Source: Geobacteraceae bacterium
GTDB taxonomy: Bacteria; Desulfobacterota; Desulfuromonadia; Geobacterales; Geobacteraceae
Assembly: GCA_012797715.1 (NCBI GenBank)
Contig: JAAZOO010000155.1
Span: 1 to 10,284 of the forward strand
Direction of reading: 5' to 3'
Length of the DNA stretch: 10,284 nt
The notes under the pieces were generated by a model. It searched no databases and had not been told where the DNA came from. It saw nothing but the letters and a program-made list of their open reading frames with translations. Shown in pieces: positions 6,146-10,284 of this stretch (position 1 is its first letter; each line of letters begins with the position of its first letter). The translations under genes were made by a program, and so were the position numbers.

Positions 6146-7401
6146 CACGAACTGCCTTTCGATACGTCGGACTGAAGTATTGGCTGCCTGCCGTCGGCGT
6201 TTTGATTTCCCTGCTTCTGGCATGGTATGCGGTCCTCCAGTATCGAAAGGCGATCCCCGTGGCCGGTGAAAACCTTCGCGGTCTTGCCCTTTCCCTTGCC
6301 GCCGCAATGGAAACCCTTGCCGTCAATGACCCCTCCCTTGCTTCGCTGAAGGATTTCCGCACCTCAGACATTGCCTATTTCGCCCTTATCAAACCGGACG
6401 GCACTATCCGAATCCATTCGAACAGCGCCCTTGCGGGGACCCGTGTCCCGGATCGCCGGTATTTACCGGTCTTCAGCAGGGGAGAATCCTCGGATGGGCG
6501 CATACGGCTGGGTACCGGAGAAGAGGTCTACGAATCTAACACCCCCCTCCATTTTTCCGGACAGGTGGCGGCGCTCCGCCTTGCCCTCCACACCTACCGT
6601 TCAGATGCGGTTATCCGGGGGGCCCGGACACATATGCTGGTGCTCTTCGCGCTCCTTGTTCTGGCCTGGGTCCTGGGACTCCTCCTGTTCCGCCTGCACT
6701 TGCGCGCTGAAGGCTTTCGGGAGGAGATGGAGCACCGTCGGAGACTTGCCCAGCTTGGCGAGATGGGAGCCGCCATAGCCCATGAAATCCGGAATCCGCT
6801 TGCAGGAATAAAGGGGTATGCGCAACTGCTTCTGGAAAATGGCTCCTCGGCATCGAACGCCCGGCCCGCGGCGTTGATCGTGGAAGAGGCGCTTCGCCTC
6901 GAACGGCTGGTAAACGACCTCCTCTGCTTCGTGCGCCCGTCCCCGGCGCCCCTTTCAGCCGTGAATCCCGGCGCTGTCATCCGCCGATCCCTGGAGATTG
7001 TGGAGCCGGAGGCGGCGCGAAGGAGGGTCTCCGTAACGGCGAATCTCGCGGAAGGCCTGGTGATCGCGGGTGACGCGGACGGATTGGAGCAGGTCTTTCT
7101 CAACCTGCTGGAAAACGGCCTGCAAGCCATGGCCGAGGGGGGAAATCTTGAGGTGAGAATGGCCGAACGGAGAGGTATGGCGCGGATAGAGGTCCGGGAC
7201 AGGGGGCACGGCATCCCCGAATCGGAATGGGAGAGAATTTTCGAACCGTTCCATACGATGCGTGCCCGCGGAACCGGTCTCGGTCTGGCCATATGCAGGA
7301 AGATCATCGAAAACCACGGGGGAAGAATCAGGGTCGGAGACAGTTCCTCCCATGGGACAACGATTGTCGTTGAACTCCCCCTTGTTCGGCACAAAGGATA
7401 G
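6142..7401 (+). CDS. membrane sensor histidine kinase (NtrB/ZraS-like)
   Basis: A 419-residue two-component sensor. A first membrane segment (about 13-33) and a second (about 165-185) bracket a periplasmic domain of about 130 residues, short enough for a single Cache/PDC-like sensor; no ligand can be named. There is no obvious HAMP. The dimerisation/phosphoacceptor helix follows, with H-box AIAHEIRNPLAGIKGY and phosphorylated His214. The ATPase part has the N-box NLLENGLQAM (321-330, Asn325), the G1 box DRGHGIP (353-359), the F-box FEPFHT and the G2 box GTGLGLAI (377-384), so it looks fully active. This layout is typical of kinases that pair with NtrC-family activators, and the next gene, 33 nt downstream, encodes one. 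The start codon is the ATG at 6142, with only a weak GGGGTTG upstream. Confidence 0.93.
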   Translation: MTRTAFRYVGLKYWLPAVGVLISLLLAWYAVLQYRKAIPVAGENLRGLALSLAAAMETLAVNDPSLASLKDFRTSDIAYFALIKPDGTIRIHSNSALAGTRVPDRRYLPVFSRGESSDGRIRLGTGEEVYESNTPLHFSGQVAALRLALHTYRSDAVIRGARTHMLVLFALLVLAWVLGLLLFRLHLRAEGFREEMEHRRRLAQLGEMGAAIAHEIRNPLAGIKGYAQLLLENGSSASNARPAALIVEEALRLERLVNDLLCFVRPSPAPLSAVNPGAVIRRSLEIVEPEAARRRVSVTANLAEGLVIAGDADGLEQVFLNLLENGLQAMAEGGNLEVRMAERRGMARIEVRDRGHGIPESEWERIFEPFHTMRARGTGLGLAICRKIIENHGGRIRVGDSSSHGTTIVVELPLVRHKG

Positions 7402-7434
7402 CAGCGGCCTTGGGCAAGGCGACACAGAGGAAAG

Positions 7435-8799
7435 ATGGAGCGGAGAATGGAACGAATCCTTGTTGTGGAAGACGATACCACCTTCAGAAGCCTTCTTGCC
7501 ACGATCCTCCACGGAGAAGGGTATGAGGTGGCGGAGGCGGAAGACGGAGAGAAGGCACTGGCACTGCTGCGGCACAGCGAGTTCGACCTGGTCGTCTCGG
7601 ACCTGCGGATGCCGGGCAGAAACGGCATGGAGCTCTTTCGCGAGACGAGATCCTACCCGGCGCCCCCTCCCTTCCTGCTGATTACCGCCTACGGCACCAT
7701 TGAGGAGGCAGTGTCCGCCATCAAGGAAGGAGCGGCCGACTTTCTCACCAAGCCGTTGAAAGACCCCGCAGCGTTGAGGACACTGGTGAAAAAGGTCCTC
7801 GACTCCGGGCGGCGCGAACGGGAATACCTGTCCCTGAAGGAGGCGGAGAACCGGGGGCTGCCGCCCGAAGAACTGATTTTCGCCGGCAAGGCGATGAAGG
7901 ATATACGCCGCATGGTGCGCGAGGTAGCAAAGACCGCCTCTACGGTGGTCGTGTACGGTGAAAGCGGCACCGGCAAGGAATTGATAGCCCGCATGATCCA
8001 CCTCCTGAGCCCGCGGCGGGAGGCGGGCTTTGTCCCGATTAACTGCGCATCCATACCGGACAACCTGCTGGAGAGCGAACTGTTCGGTCATGAACGGGGC
8101 GCCTTCACCGGCGCCGTTCAGGCGCGCCGGGGCAAGTTCGAACTGGCCCGGGGCGGCACCATCTTCCTGGACGAGATCGGTGAAATGCCCTTCCCCCTCC
8201 AGGCGAAACTCCTCAGGGTGCTGCAGGAACGTTCCTTCGAACGGGTCGGCGGGTCACGGGAGATACGGGCTGACGTCAGGGTCATAGCCGCCACCAACAG
8301 GAACCTGGAAACGGAAGTGAAAGGGGGAAGGTTCCGGGAAGATCTCTTTTACCGGCTCCATGTCTTCCCGCTCCGCCTTCCCCCCTTGCGGGAGCGCCGG
8401 GACGCCATACCCGAACTGGCGGCCTATTTTGCGGAAAAGTTTTCCGGACGCGCCGGCAAGCGAAATCTTGCACTTCCTCCCGAAACCATGGATGCGCTTG
8501 TGCAGTACCCGTGGCCCGGCAATATACGGGAACTGCAGAATGTCCTGGAAAGGGCGGTGATTCTCTGCCGGGACAGGATAGAACCGTGCGACCTGCCGGA
8601 AGCACTGTGCCGTCCTGTCCACAAGTCAGGCCGGAGCGGCGGCACACTGCGGGAGCGGGAGAAAGAGGCTATCATCGCGGCCCTGGAAAACAACGGGGGA
8701 AACCGTCGGCGCGCCGCCGAGGAACTGGGCCTTTCACGCAGAACCCTCCAGTACCGGATCAAGGAGTACGGACTGATCGACGAAGACCGGCAATCGTAA
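7435..8799 (+). CDS. NtrC-family sigma-54-dependent response regulator
   Basis: A 454-residue transcription activator with three domains. The receiver domain (about 5-120) has acidic residues Asp13/Asp14, phosphoacceptor Asp56 in VVSDLRMPG, Thr84 and Lys106. The AAA+ domain (about 148-380) has Walker A GESGTGKE (175-182), the sigma-54-contacting loop GAFTGA (222-227), Walker B FLDEIGE (244-250) and the arginine-rich REDLFYRL region. A Fis-type helix-turn-helix lies at the end (NRRRAAEELGLSRRTLQYRI, 423-442). With all motifs intact it should bind an upstream enhancer and open sigma-54 promoters after phosphorylation by the kinase encoded just before it. The ATG at 7435 has AGAGGAAAG before it; the second ATG at 7447 is an alternative start. 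A candidate enhancer and sigma-54 promoter lie directly downstream of the gene, pointing to the exported-protein genes. Confidence 0.95.
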   Translation: MERRMERILVVEDDTTFRSLLATILHGEGYEVAEAEDGEKALALLRHSEFDLVVSDLRMPGRNGMELFRETRSYPAPPPFLLITAYGTIEEAVSAIKEGAADFLTKPLKDPAALRTLVKKVLDSGRREREYLSLKEAENRGLPPEELIFAGKAMKDIRRMVREVAKTASTVVVYGESGTGKELIARMIHLLSPRREAGFVPINCASIPDNLLESELFGHERGAFTGAVQARRGKFELARGGTIFLDEIGEMPFPLQAKLLRVLQERSFERVGGSREIRADVRVIAATNRNLETEVKGGRFREDLFYRLHVFPLRLPPLRERRDAIPELAAYFAEKFSGRAGKRNLALPPETMDALVQYPWPGNIRELQNVLERAVILCRDRIEPCDLPEALCRPVHKSGRSGGTLREREKEAIIAALENNGGNRRRAAEELGLSRRTLQYRIKEYGLIDEDRQS

Positions 8800-8800
8800 C

Positions 8801-8839
8801 GGTGCAAAAGATGCACGGCCGGTGCCGAATCTGCACGGG
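8801..8839 (+). promoter_or_regulatory. tandem dyad, candidate enhancer (UAS) for the NtrC-type regulator
   Basis: Two copies of the dyad GTGC(A/C)-N5-TGCAC, at 8802-8816 and 8822-8836, are exactly 20 bp apart, with the flanks GGTGC and GCACGG also shared. A 20-bp step places both on the same DNA face, as for paired NtrC-type dimers. They lie about 110-130 bp upstream of the predicted sigma-54 start site. The second copy is followed by six T (8841-8846), so it could also serve as a weak terminator of the regulator gene (4-bp GTGC/GCAC stem plus a mismatch and two pairs). The repetition favours the binding-site reading; both may hold. Confidence 0.6.
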
Positions 8840-8884
8840 ATTTTTTATGGTTCGACTCCTGTGCAGAACTCATGTACTCAATGA

Positions 8885-8897
8885 TATCAAATAGATA
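8885..8897 (+). promoter_or_regulatory. IHF-like site between enhancer and promoter
   Basis: TATCAA-ATAG-ATA matches the IHF consensus WATCAA-N4-TTR except for one base of the last triplet. It sits in an AT-rich patch between the dyads and the -24/-12 element, where IHF bends DNA at many sigma-54 promoters. Such short matches are common by chance. Confidence 0.3.
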
Positions 8898-8914
8898 CGA
8901 GTATTTTTCCGCCT

Positions 8915-8930
8915 TGGCATGGTGCTTGGT
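8915..8930 (+). promoter_or_regulatory. candidate sigma-54 promoter (-24/-12) for the exported-protein genes
   Basis: TGGCAT-GGTGC-TTGGT resembles TGGCAC-N5-TTGCW with correct spacing between the -24 GG (8916-8917) and the -12 position (8928-8929). The usually conserved GC at -12 is GG here, a real weakness. Transcription would start near 8941, leaving a short leader before the ATG at 8977. The sigma-54 activator gene immediately upstream and the paired dyads support the call. Confidence 0.5.
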
Positions 8931-8976
8931 ATATCCCTTCACAGGATGTATCCATTACGGCAGAGGAGGAATCATC

Positions 8977-9126
8977 ATGAAAAGCAGGAGAATCGCGCTG
9001 GCAGGAGTTATTGCTGTATGCATCGTGACCATTGCGAGCGGGGCGTTGGCGGCCGACCAGAAACGGGATCGAAAGCGTGACGGCACGTGCAGAGCTCACA
9101 TCGTAAAGGTGGTCGAGGGACTGTAG
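8977..9126 (+). CDS. 49-aa exported peptide with RDGTC motif
   Basis: A very small secreted protein. Residues 1-25 form a signal peptide (MKSRR, then the hydrophobic stretch IALAGVIAVCIVTIASG, then ALA-A as cleavage site), leaving a basic mature peptide of only about 24 residues with RDGTC at 34-38. The start at ATG 8977 has an excellent GAGGAGGA site 6 nt upstream; the frame extends upstream but without one. It aligns without gaps over its first 38 residues (17 identical) with the 103-aa protein of the next gene, including Cys15 and Cys38, so the two are tandem duplicates, and this copy may be a shortened one. It is the first gene behind the candidate sigma-54 promoter. No named family is recognised; the role is unknown. 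Confidence 0.7.
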   Translation: MKSRRIALAGVIAVCIVTIASGALAADQKRDRKRDGTCRAHIVKVVEGL

Positions 9127-9139
9127 CAGGCAGGAGATC

Positions 9140-9230
9140 AGGCCGTTCTTTTCATCGGACGCTTCCACTCACCGCCACCAACATCGCAGAAAGCGCGCTG
9201 GAAAGTACCGCGTCGTGTAAAGAACGGCCT
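9140..9230. repeat. 12-bp perfect inverted repeat between the two paralogous genes
   Basis: AGGCCGTTCTTT (9140-9151) and AAAGAACGGCCT (9219-9230) are perfect complements separated by 67 nt. In RNA they could close a large stem-loop starting 13 nt after the first gene's stop and ending about 43 nt before the second gene's ATG. The left arm is not followed by a T-run that would make a terminator. Confidence 0.6.
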
Positions 9231-9273
9231 TGACTTCATCCACAGCAACGAAGTATGCAGAGGAGAAGGTACC

Positions 9274-9585
9274 ATGAAAACAGGAAAAGTCGCGATAGCC
9301 GGAGTTGTTGCCGTGTGCTCCCTGGCAATGGCGGTCCAAGCCTTCCCGGCGGGAGGTCAACGATTGCAGAGGCGTGATGGCAGCTGTCTCAAGACCTCAA
9401 CTTCAACACAGACCAGGACACAGACCCAGGTCCGGCAGCGGTTGCAGGACGGTTCGGGAAGCGGAGCCGCTGCCAGTGGAGTCGGAGCGGGTCAGGGGCA
9501 GATGAGAAAGCTGGGTCCCGGAGACGGGACAGGAAACAGCACCAGACCGTTGGACGGTACGGGATACGGTTCACCCAACAGGTAA
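9274..9585 (+). CDS. 103-aa exported protein with RDGSC motif and DGTG repeats
   Basis: A secreted low-complexity protein. The signal peptide covers residues 1 to about 23-26 (hydrophobic VAIAGVVAVCSLAMAV, then QAFPA). It then has RRDGSC (33-38), a Ser/Thr/Gln-rich linker (41-57), a Gly/Ala/Ser-rich part and two related tail motifs, GPGDGTGN (81-88) and RPLDGTGYG (91-99). The ATG at 9274 follows GAGGAGAAGG. The first 38 residues match the upstream 49-aa peptide without gaps. The DGTG motifs recall glycine-rich exported proteins of Geobacter-like bacteria, from memory and not verified; no function is known to me. Shared Cys38 in both paralogues could bind a metal or form a disulfide. Position in the cluster suggests control by the preceding two-component pair. 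Confidence 0.8.
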   Translation: MKTGKVAIAGVVAVCSLAMAVQAFPAGGQRLQRRDGSCLKTSTSTQTRTQTQVRQRLQDGSGSGAAASGVGAGQGQMRKLGPGDGTGNSTRPLDGTGYGSPNR

Positions 9586-9588
9586 CAA

Positions 9589-9629
9589 AGGGAGGTGAAA
9601 TCCCTGTCCCCCCGTGTCCCGACGGGACA
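9589..9629 (+). promoter_or_regulatory. two hairpins directly before the ribosome-binding site of the 171-aa gene
   Basis: AGGGA (9589-9593)/TCCCT (9601-9605) with a 7-nt loop is followed by TGTCCC (9615-9620)/GGGACA (9624-9629) with a 3-nt loop. The ribosome-binding site AAGGAG (9629-9634) begins at the last base of the second stem. The first hairpin contains another GGAGG. The 54-nt spacer is thus almost wholly structured and could limit or couple translation. Confidence 0.45.
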
Positions 9630-9639
9630 AGGAGTAGAG

Positions 9640-10155
9640 ATGAAGTCAGGCCGTTTCTTTTTCACTGCGGTGTTTCTTTTCGTCATTCATTTTTCTTCGG
9701 TGACGAACGCGCTTGCATTCTGGGGATTCGGCGGAGACGCGTCCGGAGAAAGGAGCGGCCTTGACTTCAACGGCGGTTATGACCGGAATACCGAGACAAC
9801 GGTAAAGGGAGCGGTAGTCTCGGTGGAAACCGGCCAGTCTGGCGGCCCCGTTCTCTTTGGGGTTCGGCAACCGGGCGGTGAAGTGGTGCATGTAGTTGCC
9901 GCTCCGCAATGGTTCTGGTCTGACAGGGGTATCGACGTGAACCCAGATGATATGCTGGAGGCAACCGGTTCCAAGGCACAGGGCAAGGATGGGAAAATCT
10001 ATCTCATCAGCCGGACAATCACAAATCATACCGACAAGGAAAGCGTCACCCTGCGCGATGAAGACGGGCGGCCGGAATGGCGGGGAGGGAGCAGGGGCAA
10101 GCATGGCGCCGGCGCCGGGCAACGCCGCATGGGAGCAGGTGGGAGGAGAAGGTGA
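9640..10155 (+). CDS. 171-aa exported protein with a small beta-rich (OB-like) domain
   Basis: The signal peptide spans residues 1-26 (hydrophobic FFFTAVFLFVIHFSS, cleavage after NALA). The mature part starts FWGFGGD. Residues about 53-140 look like a small all-beta, OB-like domain: TVKGAVVSVETG, VLFGVRQPGGEVVHVVAAP, a short helix-like WFWSDRGI, then DMLEATGSKA and GKIYLISRTI. It closes with TLRDEDGRPEWRGG (137-150), and the tail is glycine- and arginine-rich. I have seen the RD-x-G-x-P-x-W ending in periplasmic proteins of Geobacter-like bacteria but know of no tested function. The ATG at 9640 has AAGGAG 5 nt upstream; an in-frame GTG at 9595 overlaps its own GGAGG and is unlikely. Its stop shares one base with the next gene's ATG, so translation is probably coupled. 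Confidence 0.85.
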   Translation: MKSGRFFFTAVFLFVIHFSSVTNALAFWGFGGDASGERSGLDFNGGYDRNTETTVKGAVVSVETGQSGGPVLFGVRQPGGEVVHVVAAPQWFWSDRGIDVNPDDMLEATGSKAQGKDGKIYLISRTITNHTDKESVTLRDEDGRPEWRGGSRGKHGAGAGQRRMGAGGRRR

Positions 10156-10284
10156 TGGAAAGAATGGCTCGATTCATATTTCTGTGTTTCATGGGCAGCG
10201 CATGCCTCTGGTCGCCGTCCTTTTCCTTTGCCGGTTCCGGGGACACCGTGCTGTCCGTGGGACTGGGGGTTGAATATGCAACCG
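10155..10284 (+). CDS. start of an exported protein, cut by the window end
   Basis: A reading frame opens at ATG 10155 (TGATG overlap with the preceding stop, GGAGGAGAAGG upstream) and stays open for 43 codons to the window edge. It begins MERMARFIFLCFMGSACLWS and continues with a signal-peptide cleavage region (SFSFAG) and then SGDTVLSVGLGVEYAT, an alternating polar/hydrophobic strand like the first strand of an outer-membrane beta barrel. A second ATG at 10164 could also be the start. Barrel identity is a guess from about 15 mature residues; export and operon membership are better supported. Confidence 0.6.
   Translation, partial: MERMARFIFLCFMGSACLWSPSFSFAGSGDTVLSVGLGVEYAT

Noticed and set aside
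6955..8091. 378-codon minus-strand open frame across the kinase and regulator genes.
   Set aside because: Shadow of two well-supported genes with intact motifs on the plus strand.
8977..9021. Cys15 in the signal peptides as a lipobox cysteine.
   Set aside because: The preceding residues are I/V-A-V; valine just before the cysteine does not fit a lipobox, and a good ALA-A signal peptidase I site follows.
9124..9585. The frame of the 49-aa gene continues open after its TAG stop into the 103-aa gene, suggesting amber readthrough or pyrrolysine.
   Set aside because: The second gene has its own ribosome-binding site and a full signal peptide, which would be senseless inside a fusion. TAG is also the plain stop of the kinase gene. 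An open stretch of about 49 codons is not rare in GC-rich DNA.
9581..9639. Partial resemblance of the GGTGAAATCC segment to the core of a cobalamin riboswitch.
   Set aside because: The spacer is only 54 nt, the spacing is one base short, and no B12-box-like sequence is present. Two simple hairpins explain the region.

Overview
The window looks like a chromosomal stretch from a GC-rich (about 60% by eye), anaerobic, sulfur- and metal-metabolising bacterium. The best guess is a Geobacter/Desulfuromonas-type lineage (formerly Deltaproteobacteria). That guess rests on gene content: a CoA-disulfide-reductase/rhodanese/TusA/DsrE fusion next to split YeeE/YedE transporter genes, an NtrC-type two-component pair, and small exported proteins with RDGxC and DGTG motifs. 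It is inference, since no marker gene is present. No rRNA, tRNA, IS element or CRISPR array was seen.

Left part (53-5496, all minus strand). An 822-aa fusion enzyme (3028-5496) has a strong-looking promoter and is followed by two short membrane proteins that overlap by ATGA (2411-2935 and 1887-2414). A clear hairpin terminator (1801-1845) ends the unit. Together they read as a sulfur uptake and handling operon: two half-size YeeE/YedE (TsuA/Pmp-like) channels, and a cytoplasmic enzyme with four separate sulfur-carrying cysteines. A second minus-strand promoter abuts the terminator and precedes a stand-alone J-domain protein (1150-1440) with a leader of more than 300 nt. After a 735-nt stretch with no convincing gene comes an ABM-fold small protein (53-415) with its own candidate promoter.

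Divergent gap (5497-6141). It holds the fusion-gene promoter on one side and, on the other, a hairpin, a TACCCTG/CAGGGTA dyad and a chain of tiny ATGA-overlapping ORFs leading into a histidine kinase.

Right part (6142-10284, all plus strand). A membrane histidine kinase (6142-7401) and an NtrC-family sigma-54 activator (7435-8799) are followed by a 177-nt regulatory gap. The gap appears to contain, in the expected order, two tandem copies of the dyad GTGC(A/C)-N5-TGCAC exactly 20 bp apart, an IHF-like site, and a sigma-54-like -24/-12 element. Downstream lie a 49-aa exported peptide, a 103-aa exported paralogue of it, a 171-aa exported protein with a small beta-rich (OB-like) domain, and the start of a further exported protein running off the end. 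The simplest model is an envelope-sensing two-component system that switches on its own downstream set of secreted proteins. This is the least familiar part of the window.
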